Shown: positions 9,549 to 20,338, counted from the stretch's first letter. The stretch is DNA of 64,000 nucleotides from Halopseudomonas pertucinogena (GCF_014646575.1 NZ_BMNN01000002.1:361490-425489); one strand, 5' to 3'. The notes: generated by a model from the letters alone, not told the origin. Numbers and translations: made by a program.

Positions 9549-10917
9549 CAACGAACATATATTGCTGGTGGAAGACGATCGGGGGCTGCGCGAGCTGCTG
9601 CAGGAGGAGCTGGAAGCAGAAGGTTATCGGGTCACCCCCTGCGCCGATGCCGAGCATGCCGGCGAGGTACTCGCCAGCGATCTGCCCCAGCTGCTGATCA
9701 GCGACCTGCGGCTGCCCGGCGCCGACGGGCTGAGCCTGCTGCCGCTGCTGCGTGACTGCGCGTCGCCTCCCGCAGTGCTGATCATCACTGCCTTCGGTTC
9801 GGTCCAGCAGGCGGTCAAGGCCCTGCAGAAAGGCGCCGATGACTTCCTGACCAAGCCGCTGGAGATGGACCATCTGCTGCTCACGGTCAGGCGCCTGCTG
9901 GAAAACCGCCGGCTGCGCAGCGAGGTGCAGCATTACCGCAGCCTGCTGGCGGTGGAGCAGTTCAGCGGCATCATCGGCCAGAGCCCGGCAATGCAGCAGC
10001 TGTTCCACCAGATCCGCCAGATCGCCACGGCCGACGGCCCGGTGCTCATCCAGGGAGAAAGCGGCACCGGTAAGGAGCTGGTCGCCCGCGCCCTGCATGA
10101 CCGCAGCAGTCGCAAGGGCCAGCCCTACCTCACGGTCAACTGTGGTGGCATACCCAGCGAGCTGATGGAAAGCGAGTTCTTCGGCCATGCCGCTGGTGCC
10201 TTCACCGGTGCTCGCACCCAGCGCGCCGGCCTGTTCCAGCAGGCCGACGGCGGCAGCCTGATGCTCGACGAGCTCGGCGAAATGCCCCTGGCGCTGCAGG
10301 CCAAACTGCTCAGGGTACTGCAGGACGGCCGCATGCGGCCGGTGGGCAGTGATCACGAAATCCAGGTGGATGTGCGCATCATCGCCGCGACCAACCGCAA
10401 TCTGACCGAGGCGGTGGCCGATGGCAGCTTTCGTGAGGACCTGTTCTACCGGCTGGAGACCTTCTCGCTCCAGGTACCACCACTGCGCGCCCGGGGCGAT
10501 GACGTGCAACGGCTCGCCGAGTTCTTCCTGACCCGTTTCAACAGCCGCCGGCAGCGACAGATCAAGGGGTTCAGCGACGACGCCCTGGCGGTGCTGGCCA
10601 GCTACCCCTTCCCCGGCAACGTGCGCGAATTGCAGAACGCGGTGGAGCGGGCCGCCACCTTCTGCGACACGCCGCTGATTGAGGTCCGTCACCTGCCCCA
10701 GCGCATCTGCGAGCAACCGGCGGAGCAGGTTGCCCATGCTCAGCATGATGTCGTGCACATGCTGCCGCTCAATGGCGAGCCAGACGGCATGCCTTCGCTG
10801 GAAACCGTACAACGCAATTACATTCATCAGGTGCTGCATGCCACCGGCGGCAACAAGCGGCGGGCGGCGGAGATCCTCGGCATCACCCGGCGAACCCTTT
10901 ACCGCTGGCTGGAATAA
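9541..10917 (+). CDS. NtrC-family sigma-54-dependent response regulator
   Basis: A 458-residue activator. The receiver domain has the phospho-acceptor Asp55 in LLISDLRLPGADG. The AAA+ domain has Walker A GESGTGKE, the sigma-54 contact loop GAFTGA and the Walker B region LDELGEMPL, plus the R-finger region. The C-terminal Fis-type helix-turn-helix ends in AAEILGITRRTLYRWLE. All catalytic motifs are intact, so it should act at a -24/-12 promoter. I did not find a convincing -24/-12 site in the 96 bases before the macA-like gene, so the target is open. It is paired with the kinase upstream. Confidence 0.9.
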   Translation: MGNNEHILLVEDDRGLRELLQEELEAEGYRVTPCADAEHAGEVLASDLPQLLISDLRLPGADGLSLLPLLRDCASPPAVLIITAFGSVQQAVKALQKGADDFLTKPLEMDHLLLTVRRLLENRRLRSEVQHYRSLLAVEQFSGIIGQSPAMQQLFHQIRQIATADGPVLIQGESGTGKELVARALHDRSSRKGQPYLTVNCGGIPSELMESEFFGHAAGAFTGARTQRAGLFQQADGGSLMLDELGEMPLALQAKLLRVLQDGRMRPVGSDHEIQVDVRIIAATNRNLTEAVADGSFREDLFYRLETFSLQVPPLRARGDDVQRLAEFFLTRFNSRRQRQIKGFSDDALAVLASYPFPGNVRELQNAVERAATFCDTPLIEVRHLPQRICEQPAEQVAHAQHDVVHMLPLNGEPDGMPSLETVQRNYIHQVLHATGGNKRRAAEILGITRRTLYRWLE

Positions 10918-11013
10918 CCCTTTACAGTTTCTTTACCCGGCAGGTCCCCCGCTTGACAGTCCGGCCCAGTAGACTTGGGCCACTGTATCCCTGGTATCGG
11001 AAGGAAACTGCGC

Positions 11014-12180
11014 ATGAGAGTAAACCGGCGCCTGTTATGGACATCCGCCGCCCTGGCGGTCGCCGCCGCGCTGATCTGGCATTTCTGGCTGAACACCGAG
11101 CGCAATGGGCCGGAACTGGTCACCACCCCGGTGGAGCGGGCGGACATCGAGGACAGCGTCACCGCACTGGGTACGCTGGAGCCGCTCAATTACGTGGACG
11201 TGGGCACCCAGGTTTCGGGGCAGCTCAAGGTGCTGCACGTGGCGGAGGGAGACCAGGTGGAGGAAGGCCAGCTGCTGGCGGAAATCGACCCCACCATTTA
11301 CCTCGCCAAGGTCGAAGCCACCGAGGCGCAGCTGGAGAACCTGCGGGCCCAGCTCGCCGACCGTGAGGCCAGCCAGGTGCTGGCACGGCTGCAGGCCGAG
11401 CGGCAGAACAATCTGATAAAACTGGACGCCACCAGCCGCGAGGCGGTAGAGCAGGCAGACGCCAGCCTGCGCTCGGCCAATGCCCAGATCAAGGCGCTGC
11501 AGGCGCAGATCCGCCAGCTCGAATCCCAGCTCAAGGAGGCCCGGGCGGACCTTGGCTATACCCGTATCCACGCACCGATGAGCGGTACCGTGGTGGACCA
11601 GCTGGCCAACCAGGGCCAGACCCTGAACGCCAACCAGACCGCACCGATCATCGTGCAGATCGCCGACCTCAGCACCATGACCGTCCGCACCCAGGTCTCC
11701 GAGGCCGATATCACCCAGCTGGAAGTCGGCATGCCGGTGTGGTTCACCACCCTCGGCCAGCCCGACGTGCGCCGCGAGGGAGTCCTGCGCCAGATACTGC
11801 CGACACCGGAAGTGGTCAACAACGTGGTGCTGTTCAACGCCCTGTTCGACGTGCCCAACCCCGACGGCAAGCTGCTGCCGCAGATGAGTGCCCAGGTGTT
11901 CTTTGTCCGTGCTGCGGCCGAGAATGCCCTGAGTATCCCGGTCTCCGCCCTTCAGCCGGCTCCTCGGGCAGGCGACGCCGCCAGCCCCGGCAGGCCGTTC
12001 CGCGTTCAGGTGCTGGTCAACGGCCAGCCCCGGGAACGGATCGTCCATATCGGTGTGATGACCCGGGTCAGCGCCGAGGTGCTCGAAGGCCTGGAAGAAG
12101 GCGAGGAGGTGGTGATCTCCGGCGGCAGCCCCGCTCCCCGCAGCCAGCCCCAGCGCGGCGCCCCGCGCCCGAGGTTCTGA
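11014..12180 (+). CDS. macA: MacA-like periplasmic efflux adaptor (HlyD/RND-type membrane fusion protein)
   Basis: A 388-residue adaptor that links an inner-membrane pump to an outer-membrane channel. One N-terminal TM anchor (about residues 7-27) is followed by a split lipoyl half-motif ([12 protein letters not shown]...), an alpha-helical coiled-coil hairpin at about 90-180, the second lipoyl half ([21 protein letters not shown]) and a beta-barrel. I use ATG 11014 (MRVNRRLL), with AAGGAAA upstream, rather than an in-frame ATG 13 codons earlier. The stop is one base before macB. The C-terminal tail is rich in Pro, Arg and Gln. Substrate is unknown; the family exports macrolides, peptides or siderophores. 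Confidence 0.9.
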   Translation: MRVNRRLLWTSAALAVAAALIWHFWLNTERNGPELVTTPVERADIEDSVTALGTLEPLNYVDVGTQVSGQLKVLHVAEGDQVEEGQLLAEIDPTIYLAKVEATEAQLENLRAQLADREASQVLARLQAERQNNLIKLDATSREAVEQADASLRSANAQIKALQAQIRQLESQLKEARADLGYTRIHAPMSGTVVDQLANQGQTLNANQTAPIIVQIADLSTMTVRTQVSEADITQLEVGMPVWFTTLGQPDVRREGVLRQILPTPEVVNNVVLFNALFDVPNPDGKLLPQMSAQVFFVRAAAENALSIPVSALQPAPRAGDAASPGRPFRVQVLVNGQPRERIVHIGVMTRVSAEVLEGLEEGEEVVISGGSPAPRSQPQRGAPRPRF

Positions 12181-12181
12181 G

Positions 12182-14134
12182 ATGAGCACACCGCTGATCC
12201 GCCTGGAAGGCATAGGCAAGACCTACCGTAACGGCGAGCTGGCCACAACGGTGCTGCGCGATGTCGATCTGGACATCCACGACGGCGACTTCGTCGCCAT
12301 CATGGGCGCCTCCGGCTCCGGCAAGTCGACACTGATGCACCTGCTGGGCTGCCTTGACCGGCCCAGCACCGGCCGCTACCTGTTCGCCGGGGAGGATATT
12401 GCGGGACTGGACAGTGATCAGCTGGCCAGCCTGCGCAGTCGCACCTTCGGCTTCATCTTCCAGAGCTACCATCTGATCTCCTCGGCCAATGCCACCGAGA
12501 ATGTCGAAGTCCCGGCTATCTACGCCGGCCAGCCCCGGGAGCAGCGTCACGCCCGGGCAGAGGAGCTGCTGACCTCACTGGGTCTGGGCGAGCGCCTGGG
12601 CAACCGTCCCAACCAGCTGTCCGGCGGCCAGCAGCAGCGGGTATCCATTGCCCGGGCGCTGATGAATGACGCCCGCGTTCTGCTGGCCGACGAGCCGACC
12701 GGCGCACTGGACAGCAAGAGCGGCGAGGACGTGCTGCAGCTGCTCAAGGACCTGCACGCACGGGGCAAGACGGTCATCGTCATCACCCATGACCGGGAGG
12801 TGGCCAGCCATGCCGACCGGCTGATAGAAATCCGCGATGGCCGGATCATCCACGACAGTGGCCGCAGACAGCCCGGCGCGGCAGACCCGACGCCAGGCAT
12901 CAGCAGCCAGGCCACGCGCGGGGAGAGCACGGCGACTTTCGGCGATACCAGCGAAGCCGTCCGCATGGCCCTGCGCGCGCTGCGGGCCAACCTGTTCCGT
13001 ACCGTGCTCACCCTGCTCGGCATCGTGATAGGTGTGGCATCGGTGGTGGTCATGCTGGCCGTGGGCAACGGCGCCCGGCAGGAAGTGGTCGAGCGCATCA
13101 GCGATATGGGCACCCACCTGCTTATCGTGCGTCCGGGTGCGCCCAATACCCGGCGCTCGGCCGATGGCTCCACCAATACCCTGACTGCAGAGGATGCTGC
13201 CGTTGCCGCCACCATCGACAACGTGGTGGCAGCGGTACCGGAGGTGCAGACCCGCGCCACGGTCAGAGCCGGCAATACCGACGCCCAGACCAGCATCACC
13301 GGCACCACCGCCGAGTTTGTCGCCGCCAAGAGCTGGCCGGTAGCCAACGGGGTATTCATCAACGATGAGGACAACCGCCGTTACGCGGCGGTGGCCGTGA
13401 TCGGCCGCACCGTTGCCAACAACCTGTACTCCGACCGGGACCCGCTGGGCGAATACATGCTGATCGGCAACGTGCCCTTTCTGATCATCGGCGTGATGCA
13501 GGAAAAGGGCGCCACGCCCTGGGGGCAGGATCAGGACGACGTGGTCTTCGTCCCGCTCAACACCGCAACCAACCGGCTCATCGGCTCCCGTCATCTGAGC
13601 AATATCAGCGTACTGATAGAGGATCTGCAGCTGTCCGATGCCACCCAGGAGGCGGTGCGCCAGGCGATTCTGGCCAACCACGCCGGGGTGGAGGACTTCC
13701 AGATCCGCAACATGGCCTCGCTGCTGGAGAACGTCGCCAGCACCCAGAACACCTTCACCGTGCTGCTCGGCTCAATTGCCGCCATCTCCCTGCTGGTGGG
13801 CGGCATCGGCGTGATGAACATCATGCTGGTCAACGTGTCGGAACGGACCCGGGAGATCGGCATCCGCATGGCGACCGGGGCACGCACGCGCAATATCCTG
13901 CAGCAGTTCATGGTGGAGGCGGTGGTGGTCTCGGCCATCGGCGGGGCCATCGGCGTGGTCCTCGGGCTGGGTTTTGCCGGCATGCTGCAGTACTTCGGCA
14001 CCGCCATCCAGTTCACTCCCGGTCCGGTGCTGCTGGCCTTTGGCTGCGCCTTTGCCACCGGCCTCATCTTCGGCTTCATGCCTGCCCACAAGGCAGCGCA
14101 TCTCGACCCCGTGGTGGCTCTCAGTGCGGACTAG
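12182..14134 (+). CDS. macB: MacB-like ABC transporter, fused ATPase and permease
   Basis: A 650-residue type VII ABC transporter of the MacB family. The N-terminal nucleotide-binding domain has Walker [10 protein letters not shown], the signature LSGGQQQR and Walker [13 protein letters not shown] linker follows, then the FtsX/MacB permease: TM1 near 275-300 ([20 protein letters not shown]), a large periplasmic domain, and three C-terminal TMs containing the [20 protein letters not shown] mechanotransmission motif. It forms a tripartite pump with the adjacent MacA-like adaptor and the outer-membrane factor. The reading frame overlaps the next gene by 11 bases. Confidence 0.93.
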   Translation: MSTPLIRLEGIGKTYRNGELATTVLRDVDLDIHDGDFVAIMGASGSGKSTLMHLLGCLDRPSTGRYLFAGEDIAGLDSDQLASLRSRTFGFIFQSYHLISSANATENVEVPAIYAGQPREQRHARAEELLTSLGLGERLGNRPNQLSGGQQQRVSIARALMNDARVLLADEPTGALDSKSGEDVLQLLKDLHARGKTVIVITHDREVASHADRLIEIRDGRIIHDSGRRQPGAADPTPGISSQATRGESTATFGDTSEAVRMALRALRANLFRTVLTLLGIVIGVASVVVMLAVGNGARQEVVERISDMGTHLLIVRPGAPNTRRSADGSTNTLTAEDAAVAATIDNVVAAVPEVQTRATVRAGNTDAQTSITGTTAEFVAAKSWPVANGVFINDEDNRRYAAVAVIGRTVANNLYSDRDPLGEYMLIGNVPFLIIGVMQEKGATPWGQDQDDVVFVPLNTATNRLIGSRHLSNISVLIEDLQLSDATQEAVRQAILANHAGVEDFQIRNMASLLENVASTQNTFTVLLGSIAAISLLVGGIGVMNIMLVNVSERTREIGIRMATGARTRNILQQFMVEAVVVSAIGGAIGVVLGLGFAGMLQYFGTAIQFTPGPVLLAFGCAFATGLIFGFMPAHKAAHLDPVVALSAD

Positions 14135-15494
14135 ACACTCCCTTTGCCTGGCCTTCGGCCTCAGCCTGCTGGCCGGCTGCAGTCTCAACACCCCCATACC
14201 CCAGGGCAGCATCGAGCCGCCCCGGCAATGGAATACCGAGGCCGACTCGCTGGTCTGGCCCCAGGCACGCTGGTGGACCGAGTACCAGCAGCCCCAGCTG
14301 TCGCAGCTGGTAGCGCAGGCCCGCAGCGGCAACCTCGATCTGGCCAGCGCCGCGACCCGTCTGCTGCAGGCCGACGCCCAGCTGCGCCAGAGCGGTGCCA
14401 GCCTGCTGCCGCAGCTGGACGGCAGTGCCAGTGGCCGCCGCGCAGGCGGCGACGGCCAGAGCAGCGGCAACAGCTTCAATGCCAGCCTCAACGCCAGTTA
14501 CGAAGTGGACTTCTGGGGCCGCAACCACGCCGCCGTGGAAGCGGCAGCGGCCAACCTGAACGCCACCCGCTACGACCTTGAAGCGGTCGCAATCAGCACC
14601 GACGCCGCGGTGGCCAGCACCTGGTTCCAGCTGGTGGAAAACAGCGCCCGCCTGCAACTGGCCCGGGGCAACCTGGCCGCCGCCGAGCAGGTACTGACGA
14701 TAGTCGAAGCCCGCTATCGCTACGGCGCCGATGACAGCCTGGCGGTCAGCCAGCAACGGGCGCTGGTGGCCCAGCTGCGCGCCAATCTGCCGTCGCTGGA
14801 ACAGCAGACCCTGCAACTGCGCAACAGCCTGGCGCTGCTGCTCGGCCAGGGGCCCGACTTCCGGCTCGGGGAACTGCCGGACATGGCGGCCATCCGTGTG
14901 CCGGAGCCAGGTGCCGGCCTGCCCTCGGAGCTGCTGGCCAGACGTCCTGATATCCGCGCCAGTGAGCAGCGTCTGGTGGCGGCAAACGCCAACCTGACCA
15001 TCGCCCGTGCGGCGCTCTATCCGAGCATCCAGCTGACCGGCAACTACGGAGCGCAGAGCTCGTCGCTGTCCGATCTGATCAGCAACCCGCTTAATACCTG
15101 GGGCTTGGCCGCCGGACTGACCCAGCCGGTCTTCAACGCCGGCCGCATCCGCGCCCAGATCGACATCAGCGAAGCCAGCCAGCAGGAAGCGCTGATCGGT
15201 TACCAGCGGGTCATCCTCGACGCCCTGATCGACGCCGACACTGCCCTCGGCGCGCTGCACCAGGCACGGGAGCAGTATCAGCTGCAACAGGCAGCAACAG
15301 CCGAAGCCGAACTCGCCTTCGAACTGGCCCAGGCCCGCTACAAGGCCGGCGCCATCACCCTGCAGAATCTGCTCGACACCCAGCGCTCGTATTTCCAGAG
15401 CCAGGACAGCCTGGTGCAGCAGCGCGCCGCCTGGTTGCAGGCGACGGTGAGCCTGTACCGGGCGCTGGGGGGCGGGTGGCAGGAGGCGGGTTGA
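14124..15494 (+). CDS. Outer-membrane efflux lipoprotein, NodT/OprM family
   Basis: TolC-fold channel of the tripartite efflux system. I place the start at GTG 14124, overlapping the end of macB, because it yields a proper lipoprotein signal peptide with lipobox LLAGC about 20 residues in. The 456-residue product has the duplicated outer-membrane-efflux repeats, each ending in long helices, with [21 protein letters not shown] typical of the family's second repeat. An ATG at 13974 would place 50 residues inside macB and push the lipobox far inside, so I reject it. Cotranscribed with macA and macB. Confidence 0.9.
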   Translation: MRTRHSLCLAFGLSLLAGCSLNTPIPQGSIEPPRQWNTEADSLVWPQARWWTEYQQPQLSQLVAQARSGNLDLASAATRLLQADAQLRQSGASLLPQLDGSASGRRAGGDGQSSGNSFNASLNASYEVDFWGRNHAAVEAAAANLNATRYDLEAVAISTDAAVASTWFQLVENSARLQLARGNLAAAEQVLTIVEARYRYGADDSLAVSQQRALVAQLRANLPSLEQQTLQLRNSLALLLGQGPDFRLGELPDMAAIRVPEPGAGLPSELLARRPDIRASEQRLVAANANLTIARAALYPSIQLTGNYGAQSSSLSDLISNPLNTWGLAAGLTQPVFNAGRIRAQIDISEASQQEALIGYQRVILDALIDADTALGALHQAREQYQLQQAATAEAELAFELAQARYKAGAITLQNLLDTQRSYFQSQDSLVQQRAAWLQATVSLYRALGGGWQEAG

Positions 15495-15560
15495 GCCGGG
15501 GGAGTTGGGGGGGTGCGGGGTGCGAGGGTAGAAGTATGGAGCGAATTACGAGGATGGGAA

Positions 15561-15710
15561 CGGGCGTGCGTTGCACGCCAATCGCGGCGAGGTCGCCGCT
15601 CCTACAGCAGGTAGGGGGCCGATGCAGGCAAGCCAAGCAGGAAAAAGCTCGAGCTGGGTTTTCCGTAGGAGCGGCGACCTCGCCGCGATCGGGCTGCGCA
15701 GCAGCCCCGG
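15561..15710. repeat. Inverted pair of REP elements
   Basis: Two copies of the window's main REP element face each other: 15561-15606 (ending GCTCCTACA) and 15665-15710 (starting GTAGGAGCGG). Each has a main hairpin (GCGGCGACC.../...TCGCCGC) and a second, smaller hairpin on the far side. This is the arrangement called a BIME. The rest of the gap 15495-15827 shows nothing else recognisable. Confidence 0.85.
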
Positions 15711-15827
15711 TTGTGCCGCACCCGCTCCGCACCACCCACTCCGCCTCATCCGTTCGCCCGTTAGCCATCCCCGCCCCGACCAAGTAACATGAATCTCCCC
15801 ATTCCACCCACCCGACGGAGACCCACC

Positions 15828-16268
15828 TTGTCCGAACTGCGCCTCGCCACGCTGGATCAGCGCCGCTTCCAGCTGCATGACACCGCCCTGCCGGGTCTGG
15901 CCGGTCAGCTGAACGGGCTGGATGCGCTGTGCCGCACCCTGGGCGTTACCCCGCTGAGCCAGTTCGTTGATATCACCGCGCTGGAATTCGCCGAGGCCAG
16001 CCGCCTGCTCGCCGAAGACGCCGATACGCCGCCGCGCACCTATCCGGAAACCGGCCTGCCCTGGGGCATTGAGGACATGGACTGGTTCCCGATCAGCACC
16101 GGGATGATCACCCTGGAGGCGCTCAGCAGCCATCTGCAACGCAACCGGCCGCGGGAGCTGGCCGGCGCCGACCGTGGCCAGCTGCTGGAGGCGCTGGCCT
16201 TCTGCGAGGCCCAGCTGCGACCGCTTGAGACCGAGGGCGGCCAGTTCCACCTTGCCGCCGGCCACTGA
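15828..16268 (+). CDS. Small conserved protein of unknown function
   Basis: I do not recognise a family. The product is about 146 residues, acidic, with no membrane segment or signal peptide. It has WGIEDMDWFPISTGMITLEALSSHL in the middle and a helical, Glu/Leu-rich C-terminus. The TTG at 15828 has a GGAG eight bases upstream; an ATG at 15789 would add 13 residues (MNLPIPPTRRRPT) but lacks a ribosome site. It converges on the HD-GYP gene with only 12 bases between stops. It stands alone after the efflux operon and the REP pair. Confidence 0.65.
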   Translation: MSELRLATLDQRRFQLHDTALPGLAGQLNGLDALCRTLGVTPLSQFVDITALEFAEASRLLAEDADTPPRTYPETGLPWGIEDMDWFPISTGMITLEALSSHLQRNRPRELAGADRGQLLEALAFCEAQLRPLETEGGQFHLAAGH

Positions 16269-16280
16269 CCTGCTCCGGCA

Positions 16281-19151
16281 TCACGCCTCGGCCGGCGACC
16301 CCCGACGCAGCGTTGCCAGGCAGCCGGCTACGTCCACCTCGTCGATCTGCTCGGGCCGCAGGAATCGCTCGGCATAACGCAGATAGACCCCGGTCGAAAG
16401 GAACAACGCAAACAGTTCACCGTCGATGTGCTGCTCCTTCACCATGCGCATCATGATGCCGATGGATTCGGACAGGGTCTTGGCCTTCTTGTAGGGCCGG
16501 TCTGCCGCCGTCAGCGCCTCGAAGATATCGGCGATCGACATGATCCGCGCCGGCACACTCAGCTGCTCCGCCGTCAACCTGCGGGGATAGCCGCCGCCGT
16601 TGAGCTTCTCGTGATGGTTGGCGGCAATATCGGGCACCTGCTGCAGGTGACGGGGGAATGGCAGGGTGCTGAGCATGACCAGGGTATGCACGATATGCTC
16701 GTTGACCTTGAAGCGCTCCTCCGGCGTGAGGGTGCCGCGGCGCACGGTCAGGTTGTGCAGTTCACCGAGGTTGTAGGCGTATTCCGGCAACTGCATGTCA
16801 AAGCCCCAGACGTTGGCCGGGTCGCCCTTCTCCACCGGCGGCTTGCGTTCGCCCCAGGGGATCCGGTGCTCGGGCTTGTCATCCAGCAGTCGCTCGGTCA
16901 CCGGCAGTGGCTGGGGCGGGCGATTCGCCAGGCGTGCGCGTTCCTCTTCCGACAGGCCCAACCGGTCGTCGAAGTGCCGCTGCCAGGTACGCTGCGCGAT
17001 GCGCTGCAGCTCCGCCACGCGCTCGTCGGACATGGCCTCGCCACCGATATTGGCCGCGGCGACCGTGGCAAAATCCCGCTGCAGCCCGGCCAGCTCACGC
17101 TCCAGCCGCTCGGCCAGTTCATCCTCGGCCTCACCCCGCCAGCGTCCCTGCCAGTAGGCCAGCTGGGCATCCCGGTGCAGCACCTCGAAACGGGTGCGCA
17201 CCTCGTGAATGCGGTTGTACAGGCTCTCCAGCTTGGTCGCCTTGTCCACCACATACTCCGGGCTGGTGATCTTCCCGCAGTCATGTAGCCAGGCGGCGAT
17301 CTGGAAGGCGTAGCGCTCCTCATCGTCCGGCTGGTAATCGGCCAGCGGCCCGGTCTGCACCGACGCTGCCTGATCCAGCAGCATCTGCGCCAGCTCCGGC
17401 ACCCGTTCGCAGTGGCTGCCAGTGTAGGGCGACTTGGCATCCACTGCATGGGCCAGCACCTTGATCACCGACTCGAGGAGCGCCTGCTGCTGCTCGAACA
17501 GCTGGCGGGTCTCGATTGCCAGGGCCAGCGAGCCGGACAGTTTCTGCAGATAGCGCTGGAGATAGGACGCGGTCCGCTCATCGGTTTCCGCCTGCAGCCG
17601 CACCGATACCAGGCCCAGCAGCACGCCCTTGCGGTCATGCAGGGGCAGTATCAGGCTGCGCGGGTAGCGCTTTCTCAGTACTGCCAGCGCGTCGTACAGC
17701 TCGCCGTCCAGGGACTCGGACATGACAAAGCTTTCCGGATAGGGAAAGTCGCCGTACACCGCGGCCCGGTCCAGCCGGTCGTTTTCCTCGTCACAGAGAT
17801 AGACCACCCCACTGGGACCGTCGGCCATTTCCACCAGGTGTTTCAGTACTTCGGGCAGCATCCGGTCCAGTTCCAGCTCCCGGCTCAGCGTGGTGGTGAT
17901 GGCCTGGAAGTGGCCCAGCGCCGCCACCATCTGGCTTATCGCCTGGCGCAGCTCATTGACCTCGCGGACCCGCGACGGCGCCGGCGCCGGTGCGCTCAAC
18001 TCGAAGGCCGCCAGCGCATGAACCCAGCCGGACAGTTGCCTGATCGAGCCACCCAGGCGCACCCCCAGAACCCAGCCCAGCAACAATACGAGAATGACCA
18101 GCAGAAGGGCCAGCGCCGCCTGATGGGCAAGCACCTCCCGTGCCTCGGCCAACAGTTCCCAGGCCGGTATCGCAATGAGGATCCGGGCATTGCTCTGGCT
18201 GAACCCCACCAGTGGCATGTTCAGCCCGTACCAGAGCTGGCCGTCCACCCTGAAGGGCGTCGGCGCGGCGTCGGTGGGCAGTGTCAGCAGCCGAGCCAGC
18301 GGCTCCACGCCGAGCTCATCCAGCCGGGCCAGACGAAACCCCGCGCCATCGCTCTTCAGCACGCGGTGGGGTTCGGGGTAGGCGATCACCCCGGCCTGTT
18401 CATCATGGATGGCCAGCTCGGTGCCGGAGGTCAGCCGCAGGTCCCGCACCTCCATGGCCAGGTCGTCCAGCGCTGCGTCCATGCCGATCACCGCACCGCC
18501 GCCATGGGCGCGAACCGCCAGGCTCACTCCCACCTCGCCGGTGGTGAAGAAGACATAGGGGTCGGTGATATTCAGTTCCCCCGGCTCGATGACGTTCCGA
18601 TACCAGGGGCGCAGGCGCGGGTCGAACCAGTAGTCCGGCGTACTCCGCTCCAGCTGGAGCTGGAGCTGCCCGTCGAGAAACAGCCAGCGCCCCCGCAGCT
18701 GGCCATGGTCGTCCCGGGCGATGCTCTGCAGCAGGTAGGCGGCATCGGCCGGCGCCGAGGGAATGCGCGGGGTCTCCCGCTGCAGGGGCCGCAGCAGCAG
18801 GAATTCGCCGTCGTCATAGCCGATGTAGACCGCACTGAGCATGGGGTTGGATCGCAGCACCTCCGCCAGCACCGGCAGGTGCTGGAGCCGGACGTCCATG
18901 TCCTCGGCCTCCGCCAGCGGGCTGTGGGCCAGCACCCGGATCACGTTCTCCGCGGGTGAAATGAGGCGCCTGGCCCGCTCGTTGAGCACTGCAGCGAGCT
19001 GTCGGGCCGAGTCGTTCGCTGCGGCCACCAGCGCTGCGCTGCCTCCCCGGTAACCCTGCACCAGTACGATCGACAGCATGGCCAGCACACAGAGGATGAT
19101 GGTGCCGGCGATCAACCACTGAACAGGTAGTCCCTTGACCTTCTTGCGCAT
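16281..19151 (-). CDS. Membrane sensor with Cache, GAF and HD-GYP domains (putative cyclic-di-GMP phosphodiesterase)
   Basis: A 956-residue protein. There is a TM helix at about 12-32, a long periplasmic Cache-type sensor to about 335, a second TM near 345-368, a HAMP-like linker, and a GAF domain at about 415-560. A C-terminal HD-GYP phosphohydrolase follows. The HD motif is WLHDCGKIT near residue 622 and the GYP motif HHEKLNGGGYP near 843. These are about 220 residues apart, far more than the roughly 60-70 of a minimal HD-GYP domain; the insert is charged and helical. HD-GYP proteins degrade cyclic-di-GMP and so favour motility, which would fit a flagellated cell. Activity of this copy is inferred only from the motifs. 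Confidence 0.88.
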   Translation of the reverse strand: MRKKVKGLPVQWLIAGTIILCVLAMLSIVLVQGYRGGSAALVAAANDSARQLAAVLNERARRLISPAENVIRVLAHSPLAEAEDMDVRLQHLPVLAEVLRSNPMLSAVYIGYDDGEFLLLRPLQRETPRIPSAPADAAYLLQSIARDDHGQLRGRWLFLDGQLQLQLERSTPDYWFDPRLRPWYRNVIEPGELNITDPYVFFTTGEVGVSLAVRAHGGGAVIGMDAALDDLAMEVRDLRLTSGTELAIHDEQAGVIAYPEPHRVLKSDGAGFRLARLDELGVEPLARLLTLPTDAAPTPFRVDGQLWYGLNMPLVGFSQSNARILIAIPAWELLAEAREVLAHQAALALLLVILVLLLGWVLGVRLGGSIRQLSGWVHALAAFELSAPAPAPSRVREVNELRQAISQMVAALGHFQAITTTLSRELELDRMLPEVLKHLVEMADGPSGVVYLCDEENDRLDRAAVYGDFPYPESFVMSESLDGELYDALAVLRKRYPRSLILPLHDRKGVLLGLVSVRLQAETDERTASYLQRYLQKLSGSLALAIETRQLFEQQQALLESVIKVLAHAVDAKSPYTGSHCERVPELAQMLLDQAASVQTGPLADYQPDDEERYAFQIAAWLHDCGKITSPEYVVDKATKLESLYNRIHEVRTRFEVLHRDAQLAYWQGRWRGEAEDELAERLERELAGLQRDFATVAAANIGGEAMSDERVAELQRIAQRTWQRHFDDRLGLSEEERARLANRPPQPLPVTERLLDDKPEHRIPWGERKPPVEKGDPANVWGFDMQLPEYAYNLGELHNLTVRRGTLTPEERFKVNEHIVHTLVMLSTLPFPRHLQQVPDIAANHHEKLNGGGYPRRLTAEQLSVPARIMSIADIFEALTAADRPYKKAKTLSESIGIMMRMVKEQHIDGELFALFLSTGVYLRYAERFLRPEQIDEVDVAGCLATLRRGSPAEA

Positions 19152-19338
19152 GCCAACCCCGCTGAAAATGCATTGTTAATGGCATTGTGCTATCAGCATA
19201 GTTCAGATCCGGTATCCGTCAGGTTACAGCTCTGCGACATAAGTCGAAGCGCGCGGCGGGTATTTGGCAGGCCAATGGGCAAGCCAGCTGCCGGCAAATT
19301 TGGCATAGTGCAGAAAAATACAAGCGGAGAACCGTCCC

Positions 19339-20295
19339 ATGCTCAACAGCGAACAGCACATGCTGAACGTCAACGACATCCATCTCAGCGTTCACGTCGC
19401 CGGACCCGCCGACGGCCAACCGGTGTGGCTGCTGCATGGATTTCCGGAGTGCTGGTATTCCTGGCGCCACCAGATGCAGGCGCTGGCGCAGGCCGGCTAC
19501 CGCGCCTTCGCTCCGGAGATGCGTGGCTATGGCGCAAGCAGTGCGCCGATGACGGTCGAGGCCTATGACATCCTCACCATCTGCGGCGATATCCAGGCCG
19601 CCATGACCCACTTCGGCCATGAACAGGTCGCGATGGTGGGTCATGACTGGGGTGCCAATATCGCCTGGTATCTGGCGTTGCTGGAGCCGGAGCGGGTGAA
19701 GGTGGTCAGCGGCATGTCGGTGCCGTTCGGCGGTCGTCCCAAACGCCCGGTCATCGACATGATGCGCGAGCGCTTCAGGGATCGTTTCCTCTACATTCTG
19801 TACTTCCAGGAACAGGGTCCGGCGGAAACAGAACTGGAGGCGGATATCCCGCGCACCCTGCGCATCCTCATGCATGGCCGCCCCGCCTCGGGCAACGGGC
19901 TGATCGCCGACAAGCCGGCCGACTCCCGCTGGCTCGATGACTATGTGGACCCGCAGGTACCGCCGGAGTGGTGCCCGCCCGAGGCCTTTGCCGTCTACGT
20001 GGAGACCTTCATCGACAACGGCTTCCACGGCCCGCTGAACTGGTACCGCAACTACGAGCGCAACTGGGAACGCACCGCGCACCTGGCCGGCAAGCAGGTC
20101 GAGCAGCCGGCGCAGTTCATCATCGGCGACCGCGACCCGGTAGCCGCGCTGGAGAGCATCACCATCGAACGCATGCCCAACGTGGTACCGAAGGTTGAGC
20201 AGCACGTCATCGAACGCTGCGGCCACTGGGTACAGAGTCAGAAGCCCGAAGAGGTGAATACCCTGCTGCTGGATTTCCTGCGCAGGCATTATTGA
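19339..20295 (+). CDS. Alpha/beta hydrolase, epoxide-hydrolase type
   Basis: A 318-residue cytosolic hydrolase. The oxyanion loop HGFPECWYSWRHQ, the nucleophile elbow VGHDWGANIAW with aspartate (about residue 103) in place of serine, and the C-terminal catalytic histidine in ERCGHWVQSQKPEEVN are the hallmarks of soluble epoxide hydrolases and related dehalogenases. The WRHQM motif and downstream cap-domain tyrosine regions favour epoxide hydrolase over haloalkane dehalogenase. Substrate unknown. Isolated gene, divergent from the HD-GYP gene. Confidence 0.88.
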   Translation: MLNSEQHMLNVNDIHLSVHVAGPADGQPVWLLHGFPECWYSWRHQMQALAQAGYRAFAPEMRGYGASSAPMTVEAYDILTICGDIQAAMTHFGHEQVAMVGHDWGANIAWYLALLEPERVKVVSGMSVPFGGRPKRPVIDMMRERFRDRFLYILYFQEQGPAETELEADIPRTLRILMHGRPASGNGLIADKPADSRWLDDYVDPQVPPEWCPPEAFAVYVETFIDNGFHGPLNWYRNYERNWERTAHLAGKQVEQPAQFIIGDRDPVAALESITIERMPNVVPKVEQHVIERCGHWVQSQKPEEVNTLLLDFLRRHY

Positions 20296-20338
20296 CGCGC
20301 GCAGTCAGCCGCTCCGATCCCGCCTCTGCCCCCTCGTT

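Noticed and set aside
10918..11013. TTGACA at about 10953 as a sigma-70 promoter of macA
   Set aside because: No acceptable -10 lies 16-18 bases downstream, so I did not list it as a promoter.
13974..14123. Upstream ATG for the outer-membrane efflux protein
   Set aside because: It would bury the lipoprotein signal peptide; the GTG at 14124 gives a normal signal and lipobox.
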